From: Oopsacas minuta
Taxonomy: Eukaryota > Porifera > Hexactinellida > Lyssacinosida > Leucopsacidae
Length of the DNA stretch: 64,000 bases
NCBI GenBank assembly: GCA_024704765.1
Contig: JAKMXF010000066.1
Location: 186,001 to 250,000 of the forward strand
Reading direction: 5' to 3'
Part shown: positions 32,001 through 43,900 of the stretch, in pieces
How the letters are laid out: each line of letters begins with the position of its first letter
How positions within the stretch are numbered: position 1 is the stretch's first letter
The notes under the pieces: generated by a model
What the model was told of the DNA's origin: nothing
The model's database searches: none
What the model saw: the letters and a program-made list of their open reading frames with translations, nothing else
Program-made: the position numbers and the translations under genes

Positions 32001-34615
32001 CAGGAAAATATGTCCTGAACTCTCAAATTCAATAGTGTCCCCGAGACGGGTAGCTTACAGTACTCCCAGATACCCAAGTGGAATTGAAGCCACACATTAC
32101 AAACTTCACATATCTATAGCCTTATTTTTAACAAAATTGTTTGTTTGTCCAGAATAACTTTGGAAGACAATGCACTACAGAGAAAGGGAGCACGAAATAC
32201 AGCTAACATAAATTGGTTTAGACAACAGAATAAAGAAGATGACTTAAAGAAGCTGGATAAAACCTTGCTACAATACATTGAATCGAAGAGTTAATTTCTA
32301 TAAAGTTATAAATAATAATAGTAATAATTTACCGGACCCCATCCACAGAGAACATTACTTTAGGTTTGATCTGAGAGAATCTGTCTAACACCCCAGTAAC
32401 ACCAAAATCAGGAGAAGCACTACTCCATATAGCTCCTAAGCTTACAGAAGCTAGCATAGCTTCTACTGCTAGAGCACAATTAGGAATATATCCTACTACT
32501 TTATCTCCTTTCTCTACTCCACAGGATTTAAGGGCAGTAGCTATGAGGGATACTCTACACTTCAGTTCTGAAAATGTTATCTTCCTAATCTCCTGTCCCT
32601 CTCCTAAATAAATACAGAAGTTTTACTTTCAGCCTGAACACTCTATATCTGCTTCAGGCATTTTTGAGCTGATTTAGTAATGATAATTGATTATACAATA
32701 CAATTTATCATTTTATCAAAATGTAGAGATACCATGGATACTCAATATTATGTTGGATTGTTATATACGAGCAATTTCGCAGTATAGAATGGATCATAAA
32801 CTATCTGCGTGTATTTCCAACATGTTTCGATTGTCTACACAACAATACAACCAAAAGATTCTGCTATTTCTATGACAACCACTAACGTGCATTGGTATTC
32901 TCAGTTTCCATAATTGAGTAAAGAAATCACATCATTGAAAACATTTCAAACATCCAAGAATGCAGAAGCTACTCGTAAGTCTGTTGAGGTGAATAATGTA
33001 ATCACTAACATATGAATATGCTAATCAACAAAATGGCACAATTCGAAGCTGTCACTACACTATAACAAATACAGTTATGTCAAACTCAGGAATGAATCAG
33101 GACTAGAAGAGCGAATTATCTACTCATTAAACTGTAAAGTAAGAATTAAATAACACAGAATGTATGCATGCGGTTAGTCTTTAACGAGGGCATACTATCC
33201 TTCTACAAACATTGAACTAATCAGTGGATACACAACTGAAATCCCACGAAACTTTTGAATCCGATCTTCAAATGTCCCAATTATTACAACTGTAAACTCA
33301 GAGTCTAAAGATGTCACACAAGGGAACTTGGATAATCTCTCAGTAACTGCCTGTAATAGCTGTTGGAAAGCTAACAATAAAATCTATATAAAGATTAATC
33401 AAATCAGCTAATTTACATAGCTAATTGTATAAACAGTCAGATTCAACTAATTTTCCATTTTAGGTAATCAGATATTGGAGAGGCTTACTCACAAGTAATC
33501 ATATGGGATATTTGTGACAGAAGACCACGTCTTAGTTACGGACACATCTTCATACTATGTTCCAATTCAATTAGTATAAGCTGTGAGAAGTGCCAGAGGA
33601 GCAGGTATGTTATCCACATGGATCAAAATATGCATAAGCAGTAGACTTCCCTTAATAGGGCCACAGCGAGACAAGGCCATTCCCGATTAACCGAGTAATT
33701 TAACACATCCGTATTGTCCAGTTTCTGGCCAAGTGACCCAATCAACTCTGGCTTTATTAAGCGTAGTCTACTGTATGTAGATACAGTGACAGTTTCACTA
33801 CTCAGAACTCAAAATCCTCAAAGATTTGGTACTCAACAAATAGGTTGTTCTAAAGATGTAAATAGTGTAATAAATAGTATTTTAGTGTAAATATGTCCAA
33901 ATTAGGTTGACATCTATCTCGTATATTCTTCCAGGGGATGATGCTATTGACTATGTTTCTTCTATTTGGTGGTGACAGAGGAGAACATTCCCATAACTGG
34001 TTTTAGCATTAATGAGACAATCAAGAACTCCCTCTTTCATAACAACTAATACATACACAATTGCAAGAGCGGTAGACAGACGAGTAAGAGCCAATTTCTA
34101 GGTCAATGTGGTAACACTAATATCACAATTTCCGGGATCGATAGTGAATCCAACATATTCGCCAACTATAGAAATATATAATATAACCCGATTTTGGCGG
34201 GACGTCCCGCATTTCTGGAGATTTGTATAGTAGCAATATTAATTAAAGTGCATGAATTTAAGTAATAAATACCTGTAGTAAACATAGCAGGTCTGTCAGG
34301 ATACTTTTCAGCAAATCTGAGAAGATTCTCTGCGAAATTAAGTCTAGCGCCTGAGAACCATTCTGGGACATCCTTCACTCCCTTACTCGTATCCACAACT
34401 TTATTGAATGTCTGTGATGTGACAATACCTGAATAATTATAAAAATCTTCCCAGAACTCAGCATACTTATTTATTGACCATTCATACAGCTGTTTATAAC
34501 TCCCATCTAAACTCATGCTACGTTTTGTATTCACGAAATCTATAAAAGCATCCATGTTAGTACGTAGGTCAGCTGGAGGCTTCCATAAGAGCTCGTCAGA
34601 ATTAGAACTAGACAT
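25296..34615 (-). CDS. AACS: Acetoacetyl-CoA synthetase, four exons
   Basis: Cytosolic ligase that activates acetoacetate to acetoacetyl-CoA for lipid and sterol synthesis. Exons 34615-34273, 32603-32333, 31931-31802 and 26558-25296 join in phase to 2007 nt, or 668 aa plus stop, matching the usual AACS length of about 670. Seen in order: the N-terminal [16 protein letters not shown] and [14 protein letters not shown] blocks, [27 protein letters not shown], and the P-loop SSGTTGPPK of the ANL superfamily. Then follow [45 protein letters not shown], and the C-terminal [11 protein letters not shown] with the catalytic Lys. Start is ATG 34615 (a longer TTG frame was rejected). The third intron is 5.2 kb and contains an intronless Rho-family gene and R1 repeats. 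Confidence 0.95.
27313..27406. repeat. 24-bp minisatellite, about four copies
   Basis: Unit GGAAGTTGATAAGGATATTA plus TTAT, head to tail at 27313, 27337, 27361 and 27385 with no differences until the last few bases. It lies within AACS intron 3. The identity of copies implies recent expansion. Confidence 0.92.
29007..29580. repeat. (TG)43 microsatellite and flanking R1 repeat copy
   Basis: 29007-29092 is an uninterrupted TG dinucleotide run. It is followed by TTTGTTGTCTACT and two direct copies of the R1 unit (near 29205 and 29390; shared GTTTTTATGAATATAAAGTA), then a GC-rich end with CGAGGCACGAAGTGCCGAG and AGCAAGCGAAGCGG. The layout mirrors the 24135-24690 copy, with the microsatellite in the same place. 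It lies in AACS intron 3, just downstream of the Rho-like gene. Confidence 0.7.
29693..30304 (-). CDS. Rho/Rac/Cdc42-family small GTPase, divergent
   Basis: Intronless, 203 aa, wholly inside AACS intron 3 and on the same strand. G1 GDGNIGKT (no activating change), switch [10 protein letters not shown] with the effector Thr, and G3 DTAGQEEY with Gln are intact. The Rho insert region ([19 protein letters not shown]) is present. G4, normally TKxD in Rho proteins, reads LKTD. G5 reads ECSS instead of ECSA. The tail KKSKCLIL is a polybasic CAAX box ending in Leu, predicting geranylgeranylation and membrane attachment. A 12-residue N-terminal extension ([12 protein letters not shown]) precedes the core. 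It probably signals to actin; the altered G4 may affect nucleotide affinity. Lack of introns suggests retroposition. Confidence 0.9.
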   Translation of the reverse strand: MTSTNPQYYQSVNCVVIGDGNIGKTCLVTSFLENAYNLKHVPTVFDSYSTTQRFNGKEYDLQIKDTAGQEEYERLRPLVYSDADCFLLCFSVVNRNSFDNVLTKWVQEIHHFAPKKQFILVGLKTDLRHHEKTCTNLIARKQTPVNYKEGSDLAKRLRKVGCRKYTECSSINQLGTSNVFDEVMFAVQAQRMKMEKKSKCLIL

Positions 34616-35331
34616 GGGAGCTAGTAACAAATAGAAGAGAAATATTCATAGGTTGGTACATGGAAATACGTAGGTTAAATATTGTTAGATCAATATCCGA
34701 ATACATTAAGTTGAGTCAAGGCAGTAGCAAGCAAATGAAGTTGGCCTATGCAAAAATATAGAGTCACCAAATGATGGTCTGGTTTAAACATTACTAACCA
34801 GACCGTCCCCTAAGGCTATGTAGAATACATGGATTATACAATTCTTGGACATTCCTCTAAGCAGTGTTTCCCCAAAATATTAATAATCGCTAATGAGCAT
34901 AACCAATGTAATTCTGGAGGCTTTCCACAAACTCATCAAAAATTGCTTACACCGCTCGCTTTACATACAATATACAGTTTGTGGCCCTCCTTAGCAATTT
35001 ATGGATCCGCTAGTGAATTGGGTTCTAAATTTGTTGGCTAGGGTCATAGATACATGAACATATACAAAGTTGAAACAAATTGAAACACGCTTATTATAGC
35101 AAGTTATTGATTCAATAACCATATATCGCACAAATTGTCTGGTGACCAAAAGCTTTCTAGCAGAATAAGGCAATGGCACCATAATTATAATTGGATCATG
35201 AACCGGAGATTATTTATTAATCGTATACTCTAAAGATATCTGTTACATATTCCAAAACAAACAGATTAAATTAGTCAAAACAAATGCAAGATCGGAGGAA
35301 CTGGCCAGGCACTGGGAGGTCAGCTAATTAC
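34616..35331. other. Intergenic, nothing recognised
   Basis: About 0.7 kb upstream of AACS. Short ORFs (about 60-70 codons) look random. The AACS promoter should lie here; no clear TATA box or initiator was picked out. Confidence 0.5.
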
Positions 35332-35409
35332 CTTGGCCTGTACAACTATGGGACATGCTGGATCAGTTCCCAATTTTGTCAGACCACTTTTAATTTGCTT
35401 CCGCTGGGT
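35332..35409 (-). CDS. Orphan exon-like segment, 26 codons
   Basis: On the minus strand an acceptor (ACTTTTCAG) is followed by exactly 26 open codons (TQRKQIKSGLTKLGTDPACP then IVVQAK) and a donor AAG|GTAATT. The splice signals and non-random peptide look like a phase-0 exon, but no partner exons were found between AACS and QTRT1. It could be a relic, or an exon of a gene overlapping AACS. Protein not recognised. Confidence 0.3.
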
Positions 35410-35722
35410 CTGAAAAGTATTATGATTTAAAGACAACATGTAGTTATTGCTTTTAAGTTATAAGTAATAATTGTTTGGGGAAATTCGCAGGGTGGGCGTG
35501 GGAATGAAATTTTGATTCCCATTCCCATCCATTTCCACAGGATAAGGGAATCACGTGAAATTCCAATTTCCCACTAGTTCCCCATAGGATTTCCCATGTG
35601 GGAAAACCCGTAAATCGTTTCCCATTCCTTTTCCCACGGACTGCCTATTTCAAGCAAACAATACAATAATGCAATTCTAGTTGAATTCTGATTTTGTAAG
35701 CTAAGGATATTGCATGATTAAA

Positions 35723-36880
35723 TTACAAAATGATACCAACTGAATTCAATGCATTTACTACCCAAACAGGATAATCCAAGTCTGGGAAAAGTGTTTTGAC
35801 AAAAGTTTCAGCAAATTGAGGAAATTTGCCATTACTAATTGCAGTTCTTGCATTCTGCATAAGAGAAAGTAAGTATGCCACATTATGTATAGAAATATAA
35901 CTAAGAGCAGATACTTCATCCATTGATAGTAAAGTATAGAGATAAGCACGTGTGAAGTGTTTACATGTATAGCAACAGCAGTCAGGATATATTGGTTGTT
36001 TGTCGTAGCAAAGAGATTGTCTCTTGAGGTTAATTGTTCCCCAGGGTACTAGAGCAGTACCATTCCTAGCAATACGAGTTGGATACACACAGTCAAACAT
36101 GTCAACACCTAGCGCAGTAGCAACCACGATATCTAGAGGGTATCCCACACCCATCAAGTATCGAGGCTTGTTAGCAGGTAGTAGTTCAGTACAGAGTGAA
36201 ACTACACGCCAGAATTGATCCTTCTCTTCTCCACCACTCAGCCCACCAATGGCATAACCAGGTAGATTTCTCTGAGTCATCTGTTTGATACATTTCCTCC
36301 TCAAGTCGAGATCTAAACCTCCCTGTATTATACCGAATAAGTGCTGGTCCTTCCGTTTATGAGCAGAGATACATCTATCCAGCCAGCGTATAGATCTCAG
36401 CATAGCTTCTTCCACACGAGGCCCTGTGGTTAAGCTAGATACCACATCGTCTAGTTGCATTATGACGTCAGCACCTATCTTGCTTTGAATATTAATAGAC
36501 ATTTCAGGAGTTAGCAACATGAGAGAATCATCATGAGGAGATCGGAATTCTACTCCCTCTTCTGATACTTTACTCATCTTTACTAATGAAACCATCTGAT
36601 AGCCTCCACTATCAGTCAACAGACCATTATTCCAATTCATAAATTTGTGTAGACCACCAACTGATTCTAATACTTTAATACCTGGCCTATTTCCCAAATG
36701 ATAAGTATTACCTAGCATTAGTTTACAATCTAATGATTCCAGCTGTTCAGGGAGGATTCCTTTCAAACTACCCTGTGTACCAACAGGCATAAATACGGGT
36801 GTAGGGACAGACGCATGAGGTAGGTGGAATATATTGTGACGAGCACTTGTAGTTTTGCAAGAAGCTAGAACCTCAATCAT
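35723..36880 (-). CDS. QTRT1: Queuine tRNA-ribosyltransferase catalytic subunit 1
   Basis: Intronless, 385 aa from ATG 36880 (family about 400). This is the TIM-barrel enzyme that swaps G34 for queuine in GUN-anticodon tRNAs, working with QTRT2 at mitochondria and in the cytosol. Seen: [21 protein letters not shown], the DSGGYQ motif with the general acid/base Asp, [30 protein letters not shown], the catalytic nucleophile Asp in MFDCVYPTR, and the zinc site (Cys residues in [11 protein letters not shown] and His in SIHN). All catalytic residues are intact. QTRT2 is not in the window. Confidence 0.95.
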   Translation of the reverse strand: MIEVLASCKTTSARHNIFHLPHASVPTPVFMPVGTQGSLKGILPEQLESLDCKLMLGNTYHLGNRPGIKVLESVGGLHKFMNWNNGLLTDSGGYQMVSLVKMSKVSEEGVEFRSPHDDSLMLLTPEMSINIQSKIGADVIMQLDDVVSSLTTGPRVEEAMLRSIRWLDRCISAHKRKDQHLFGIIQGGLDLDLRRKCIKQMTQRNLPGYAIGGLSGGEEKDQFWRVVSLCTELLPANKPRYLMGVGYPLDIVVATALGVDMFDCVYPTRIARNGTALVPWGTINLKRQSLCYDKQPIYPDCCCYTCKHFTRAYLYTLLSMDEVSALSYISIHNVAYLLSLMQNARTAISNGKFPQFAETFVKTLFPDLDYPVWVVNALNSVGIIL

Positions 36881-37196
36881 CAAGAGTAATGTTCTACAGG
36901 TTAGTATAGATTTCTAAAGGACTTTATCTCAGACTTATGTGTGCAATTCATATACATATAATCTGAATTTGATCATTTTGATGGCATTTACGTACGTAAG
37001 TTTCAACCTAAGTACGATCAGTGGACTGTTAACATGTGTAATATAGAATTATGTATTTATCCGTAGTAGAATTGTAGGTGTATAACCTCTCTGTCCTGTC
37101 TACTGTACTAAAAATAGGCAAGTAGGGGCCAGTAATTAATTCCCATACCTTGTCCTGTTCTTGTCCTTATGAATATATTCTAGCACCCTAATTAGA
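36881..37196. other. Intergenic, divergent promoter region
   Basis: A 316-bp gap between the divergently transcribed QTRT1 and ATP5F1E genes, both linked to mitochondria. It may be a shared promoter. No specific motif was identified. Confidence 0.4.
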
Positions 37197-37379
37197 ATGG
37201 TACAATTCTGGCGGATAGCAGGACTAAGCTATACACAGTTCTCCCGTATTTGTGCTAAACACCTACAGGGACTACTCAAACCAGAATTCAAGGAATTGTT
37301 AGCTAAGAGAGGAGAGTCTATGAGTAAGATTCATAGATGGCAGGATGGGAGGATGATCAAGGAGGAGATCAAGAAATAG
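37197..37379 (+). CDS. ATP5F1E: ATP synthase F1 epsilon subunit (mitochondrial)
   Basis: Intronless, 60 aa (family about 50). The start MVQFWRIAGLSYTQFSRICA matches the conserved 'WR.AGL.Y..YS.I.A' N-terminus of eukaryotic F1 epsilon, followed by the LKPEFK helix. The C-terminus is about nine residues longer than usual and Lys-rich. It sits in the central stalk of complex V beside gamma and delta. No cleavable presequence, as normal for this subunit. Confidence 0.9.
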   Translation: MVQFWRIAGLSYTQFSRICAKHLQGLLKPEFKELLAKRGESMSKIHRWQDGRMIKEEIKK

Positions 37380-38713
37380 TTTATGTTGCTAGGATGCGAG
37401 ATAGGAATGCAGTATTATTCGATTATATTATTATTATTACTATGGATGTTAATTAGTGTTAATTATAGCTATATGTACTTGTTTAAGGGGTGAGATGAGT
37501 CTTGTCCCCCTGGACGACACCCAAGCGGTCTTCTAGTGTCATAATCAGGGGTCCATTAGGAGGAATTTTAATATTCCTTTAGTTCCGTATTCATATGTGT
37601 ATATATTTACCTACTCGTTTGTTGTTATTTACATTAGATTATATATTAACACTCATCATGGATCAAGGGTAACTATTTGTTTGTTTGTTTGTTTGTTAAT
37701 TTGTTTGTTTACTAATATATTATATTTATAGTTATATATGGATTACCTCTTGAGCCGGTTTCCGTTAGAAATTGCCCCATTTTGATAAACTTGAAATGAT
37801 TGTTTCATAATATCAAAATTCGACCTTTCGTCTCCTAACAAGTATACAATATCAAGATATTTCAAGTGCTCATCACCAAGTGAACGGAAAGATAATTATT
37901 AACTTGCATACGACTATTGAAACCATCAAAAACACAGATATCTCCATTAAAATGTGTCTCTCCATTTTCAAAATCACTCACATAGGTTGAGACTAGTGTT
38001 TCTCTATCAAGAAATCCTGAGATAAGTCTACAGTCAGGGTCGCTTACTGTGAACAAATCCTGCCCAGATAAATAATTCGCATAGGATTTGTATTAAACTA
38101 AAATCCTTAATTAATAGAAACTAAGAAGTTTCCATATTATGAACAAGATTTTTGGTCATGTGGGGGTTCACAAAAAGCGACCCTGACTGTATACTCTATT
38201 ATTGCCTAACAGAATTTTCTGATCTCAACACAATGAAGAAATGTCTATCGGTACCTTTAACTCTTCTAACCTCTGATTTAATCAGTCCTAATATAGGAGA
38301 TTGTAAATGCCTTTCAAACGTAACAGTTGAAAAAGTTAGAGAGTGCTCTAATTGTGTGCATTAAGAGCACACAATTCATCAGAGCCCCAAAGATTATATT
38401 TTATATCTGTAATAATACCTAATTTCTGTAATGATACAAAATCTTTGTAACAAATTTTCAGTTCCATATCTAACGCATTGCTTTGATCATTAAGCGACTG
38501 TTACGTAATGTAAATTGATATACTGTGAAGTTCGCCTAATACCAACTTCACTGCATTTATTATCGACTTATATCAGGCCTCAAATGGAGATTTTGTATTT
38601 ATTCCGTTCCCCTATTAGCAACTGCGTACATATTAGCAACCGAAAGCTCTTTCAAAATACCTGTTGCTAATAAACGATTCCACTATACAAGATAAATAGT
38701 TCTACAAACTTCC
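37380..38713. other. Intergenic with repeats
   Basis: Contains a (GTTT)n tract (37676-37710), a short inverted repeat (AGGGTCGCTT at 38033 against AAGCGACCCT at 38174), and at about 38521-38687 a MITE ending CTAATAAACGATTCCACTATA, related to the 22205-22372 element. ORFs of about 64-70 codons here lack recognisable features. Confidence 0.5.
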
Positions 38714-40585
38714 ATGAAAATTATGAAATTCAAATTCAAAGCTACTATCGTAATTTGTATTTTGCTCATCCTATTTTGGAGGGTTTTTATCCAACAATAT
38801 GATACTGTAAGTAACTACGAAATAATGATAGAACCTGATACTACTCCCATCAATTATCATTTACAAGAAGGTTGGATGAGTAATGAGAGCAAACTGCTGA
38901 CATTATCAACAACATTTATTGACATTTCTAAGAAATCATCTAACGAAGAAGAAACAGTATACAGACACTTAGTTCAACTTAACTTCCTCAAAACAACAGA
39001 ATTCATTTCTTTCATACCATATATTCACTTTATCGTGTTTACAGAAGATCCTACATGGATAACATTAATACAATCTGAATACAAGAATGTCAAAGTCCTC
39101 CCATTACCTTCCCTTACAAATTCCACTCCACCTCTCATCAGAGACATTTTCTTAAAGACAATGGAATCTTACGACACACCATTTTACATGTTCGCTAATG
39201 GAGATAATCTTTATGATCTCTCGTTAGTTCAAACGATCAAAGGAGTAATGAAAGTGGTTAAGAAAGGTAAAATACGATCTAAGCTTTTGATTGTGGGACA
39301 GAGATATGACTTGAGTTACAGAGGTACAATAAGTCATGAGTACGATATTAAACAGCTGATTAAATATGCTACAATACATCCTCCTGTAGCCAAAGATTAC
39401 TTTATAGTCACAAGAGATAGCTTCGAGTGGGAATCATTTCCTGATTTTTACATTGGTAGACGTTGGTATGACTCTTACATAGTACAGTATGCTTTCTTTA
39501 ACGAAGTTGAGTTGATTGACGCTACAGCCACAATACAAATGATACATCAAGTCCGACATATAGGTTATTGGTCTAGTATGCATACGGATGCTAGTCAGAA
39601 TGATTGGAATCTATCATTGTTAGGTAAAGATACACACTCCTCAATACAATGTGCACGCTACAAAACAAAAACACCATTCGCTGAGGTAGGATTAGCTGAT
39701 AAACAAGGAAAGTTGAGTAATGACATACCTTTAAATCAATTGCACAACAAACTTGTTACAGATATTTTAACAATGAAACATGTAGCAGGGCAATCTAGTC
39801 TCAAGATTATAATATTGGCTTATAATCGGCCTAACTCTCTCAACCGTCTATTATATTCTCTAACACAAGCTGACTACATAGAAGATAAGGTGGATGTTAT
39901 TGTGATGTTAGATAGATGCAGGACCAGTTCTTTTGATGTAGAAGTTTTGAAAGTTTTAGCTGAATTCGATTGGAAATTTGGAGATTTTACTGTTCATTTA
40001 CAGCACAAACATGTGGGAGCCTTGCAACAGTGGATATTTGCTCTGAGCAGTTCAATTAGCCAAAAATCTCTCATACTTGAAGACAATGTTATATTGTCCC
40101 GTTATTTCTATACATACTTGAAATCTGCTATACGTATATATTCTGAATATCCACATTTAGCTGGGTTTAGCTTAGACATCCCGTCTCCTCTGTTAGATAA
40201 CATGAATATATATCATGGATATAACATTGTACTTTCCAGATACTCTCATAGCAGAGCATTTTTCCTTAACCGAAAATTACAGAACCAATTCATACAGTGG
40301 TATACGAGATATAAGTCAGAATTTATACTAATTGAAGATTCGACAAGATATCATACTTTTCATTCTCTATTTAAGATATATTCCAGTTTTCATAATATGT
40401 TAATTGGTTATCTAATGGATTCTGAAGGGGATTTAGCCACTAGAGCTTTCTTTACTATAAATGGTAACGAGGGATTTCTATTCCACAAATGCTATGTATA
40501 TGAAAGAGCAACTATATCAACAGATAGGGAATTAATGGTGGAAATGTCTGAGCTATATTTTCCTTCATCCCCTCCTAGCATCTAA
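38714..40585 (+). CDS. Type II membrane protein with two glycosyltransferase-like domains
   Basis: Intronless, 623 aa. A short basic cytosolic tail and one N-terminal TM (about 8-26) predict a Golgi type II enzyme. The N-terminal luminal domain (about 60-290) has FIVFTEDPTW and FYMFANGDNLYD, a DxD-like NGD site. The C-terminal domain (about 345-600) opens with a GT-A strand SLKIIILAYNRPNSLNRLL, has VDVIVMLDRC, the HVGALQQWIFAL helix and LILEDNVILS, where the ED pair stands at the metal-binding site. The second domain resembles the GNT-I/GT2-like fold. Donor and acceptor are unknown. The paired-domain layout may give bifunctional activity. Confidence 0.75.
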   Translation: MKIMKFKFKATIVICILLILFWRVFIQQYDTVSNYEIMIEPDTTPINYHLQEGWMSNESKLLTLSTTFIDISKKSSNEEETVYRHLVQLNFLKTTEFISFIPYIHFIVFTEDPTWITLIQSEYKNVKVLPLPSLTNSTPPLIRDIFLKTMESYDTPFYMFANGDNLYDLSLVQTIKGVMKVVKKGKIRSKLLIVGQRYDLSYRGTISHEYDIKQLIKYATIHPPVAKDYFIVTRDSFEWESFPDFYIGRRWYDSYIVQYAFFNEVELIDATATIQMIHQVRHIGYWSSMHTDASQNDWNLSLLGKDTHSSIQCARYKTKTPFAEVGLADKQGKLSNDIPLNQLHNKLVTDILTMKHVAGQSSLKIIILAYNRPNSLNRLLYSLTQADYIEDKVDVIVMLDRCRTSSFDVEVLKVLAEFDWKFGDFTVHLQHKHVGALQQWIFALSSSISQKSLILEDNVILSRYFYTYLKSAIRIYSEYPHLAGFSLDIPSPLLDNMNIYHGYNIVLSRYSHSRAFFLNRKLQNQFIQWYTRYKSEFILIEDSTRYHTFHSLFKIYSSFHNMLIGYLMDSEGDLATRAFFTINGNEGFLFHKCYVYERATISTDRELMVEMSELYFPSSPPSI

Positions 40586-40946
40586 GAAAAGACACATTCA
40601 AACTATAATTATAAATATACAATGTATTTTTATTACGGTTTAGATTATTTGTGTAAATATACATAGCAATTATCCAACATACCCCTAATTGCTCGCAACG
40701 CTCAAGCTCAGCCCCCTTCGAACAAACCTAGATTATCTAACTTCGTGCCTCGCAACTAAAAATGTTCAACAGAGATATTAAAATTACCAAATTCTAGCAT
40801 AATTATCACTATAAGGAGTATTAAGGAATATCACAAAAAATAAGCAAAACACTGAAGGCGTATATAATAGAGTATAAATAAGTATAAAATAGAGAGAAAT
40901 TATTCATATCAATAGAAAATAGAGAAAATAATCACATCTCTACAAA

Positions 40947-43900
40947 ATGATGTTCTTAATACTAATATCATTTGCAAGTTTCGTAAGAATTACTGAAGGT
41001 AATTTGTAATCTGTATAGTAATATTATTTCTTCAATTTATTTATTTTTCATAATTTTGCAAACGGAATACGAAATTCTATATTTACTTTTGTATTTTTAA
41101 GTTTAACACATGTGTAAATCAGGGGCGTACCGGCCCAGGATTTGACATATTGGGGCCTGGATTTCAAATCAGGGGCTCAGTTACCCCTAGGACAAGTCAC
41201 CATGTAGTGTATAATATTGTTGTTTTTGGTATTTATGTAAATATATGAACTCATTATCAGTTATGTTAAAGAAATACGTTTATATTACCAGGGCCACTTC
41301 TGTGAAGTTTGCATTAGCTTAGGTACAAATTCGTTTGCTCAAAATAATTATTGTAGTATAATAAATTATACATGTGTAGCCCAGACAAGTGGTTGTGGGT
41401 TGATTACGAAAGGTGGAAAATGTTTCAGTAACTTTGAGTTCTCAAGCAATCAGAATTGGTACGATGCTCGAGAAGACTGTAGAGCATGGGGAGGAGATCT
41501 AGCTACCATATCATCAGCTGAGGAGTCCCTCCTCTTGAGAACACTACGAGATGAATTTACATTTAATTGTTGGATAGGATTGAATGATATTAACATAGAA
41601 GGTAATTTTGTATGGGCTGACGGTAGTAGCAGTAACTTTACAAACTGGAAATCTGGTGAACCTAATGATGACGGTCAGCTAGGAGAAGACTGTGTAATGG
41701 CAGATGTTACATCAACATTACACTGGTACGATCAAACTTGTATATTCCTCAGAAGCTGTTGTTATTGTAGTACTACGGGTAAGTGCATATTATAGTGGAT
41801 AACAAATGCAAGCAACTAGTAGACACTAGCGCACGTTTCTCAACCTGGGGTCAATGGACCCCTTAGTGATCCACTGGTGACTGCGGGGGGTCCACAGGAT
41901 CTCAAAATTGCAGTCTATGGGAGGGGTCTACAAAATGTGTCAAAATTTCTCTAAAGGGTACAAGTGCGAAAAGTTTGGGAACCGCTAACACTAATGTCAT
42001 TAATTTGGAAAATATTTGATAATAGAAAATCACATTTGTATTATTTGCTAGTAATCTCGTCCGGAATACAGACTAACAGCACATCTGATCCTACAAGTAT
42101 CGAAAATACAATTCTAAATACAAGCTCTATACTATACTGTATGACAGAGAATAAGAACACTCCATCTGTCGTATGGAGCTATGTCAATCTAGATGGAAAG
42201 AGAACTGAACTAAATACGACAACCAATCAAGCTGGGATTAGTACGCTATATGTTTCTATTGATAATCCAGGGTATTACACTTGTCAGGTCAATCAAGATG
42301 GAGGAAACACGAAGAATGTTACTGTAGCATTGCTTGACATTGCAAACTTTACAAGTAAGTTCAAGATAATATGCTTCATTTGATGTAATGATAAATTATC
42401 TCATGTATAGTCAATACAAAATCCATTATTTATTTAGCTAATAAATAGCCAAATGGATATTACATCGCATTCATTTATAAATTGCGAAATAAATTTCGTG
42501 TAAGATCATAAGGTAATGCGGAAATAGTTTGACTTTGCAAAAATAAGAAATTTTCCAATTTTTGCAAGTAGATTTTTATTTTTTCCTATTATCCTATTCA
42601 TCCAAGATCGAACTATTTCCTATTTATCCAAGTCGATATATTCCCTCATTTGAGTCCAACTATTTCTATCATATCATTATTGTATATACGTACGTATATT
42701 AGTTGCACAGATCTCAGACAATCGTACATACACAGTTGGAATAGAAAGAGATGACATATTTCTGTATTGTCAAGATAACCTTATCCCACATATTGACATA
42801 ATATGGAGATCCGGAGCAAATCTTACTTACAGCAATCCGCTTAACATTAAAGGAAATATAGTAAATATGAACAACACTTCCTTGCAGTGCATAAATAGAG
42901 AGAGTGGTGACGTAGTAAGAAGTATTGATGTAATTGTACAAGGTAAGTTATAAAATATTATTTGGGTATTTCCAAGTTTTTCCTCGCAATGGTTCTTCCT
43001 ACTGCATATACATAGTTTTTGTTCTTTGTATATTTCGTAAATATGTTGGGCAACTCGCGTAAAACCATACTAAAATAGGTATAACAAATCAGTATTTTTC
43101 ACACAAATAGCAATTTTTACCACTCCCGCTGTGATTTGTATAAAGTTATTTTCATATTAAGACAGAAAATATAAATAGATAAATCTGAGTATATTTTCTC
43201 AGGTCCTCCAATAATTATAATAACTTTCAACAATGGATCTCAAATCATCCTGTCCCTCCTTCCGCCGCTATTCAATACTGTGAATGTAACTGTACTGATA
43301 GAGAACGTGAGTATACAAACAAATCTACATGAAGGAAACTGGCAACTCCCGAATAACGCATCTATAGATTCAGATACTCTGTTATTCCAAAATGTTCTAT
43401 TGAGTCAAGGAGGCTTATACAAGTTTAATGTCATTAATTGGGACGGAATAGAGACAATAGCAATTCAATTAAATATCGTAATTACAGGTAAAGTTATTAT
43501 AACAAAATACTGGTTAGTGTAAAATTAGCATTTTGTCATTTCTATTTCTATTACAGTAAACTCTCGCTATAACGAAATGCTTGTGCCTGGGACCCCGGTT
43601 TCATTTCGTTATACAGTAGAGTTCGCTTATTAACAAATCGTATTTTGCACAAATTTCCCCTGCCAATAGGAACTTGCTATTAGAAAAATTATTAAAAATA
43701 AATATGGACTGGACTCTAAGTCTCTGAAAATACTTTGCTAATAATGCGAACAGTGACATTGTAAACGGTGTTTCGTTGTAAGCTGAGTAAAATCAATCCA
43801 TTTCAAGCAATAAAGGGTAAAGAATCACTTCGTTATACTGGGAGTTTTAGTTATATCCGACTTGATTATAATGGGAGTTTACTGTACTAGAAATTCCTCA

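Noticed and set aside
33195-33377. 60-codon minus-strand frame in AACS intron 1
   Set aside because: The AACS exons join in phase without it and it has no clear splice borders or family. Kept only as a hint in the orphan-exon finding.
37862-38364. Two ORFs of 64 and 70 codons on opposite strands sharing a SDPDC peptide
   Set aside because: The shared peptide comes from a short inverted repeat (AGGGTCGCTT / AAGCGACCCT); no other sign of coding.
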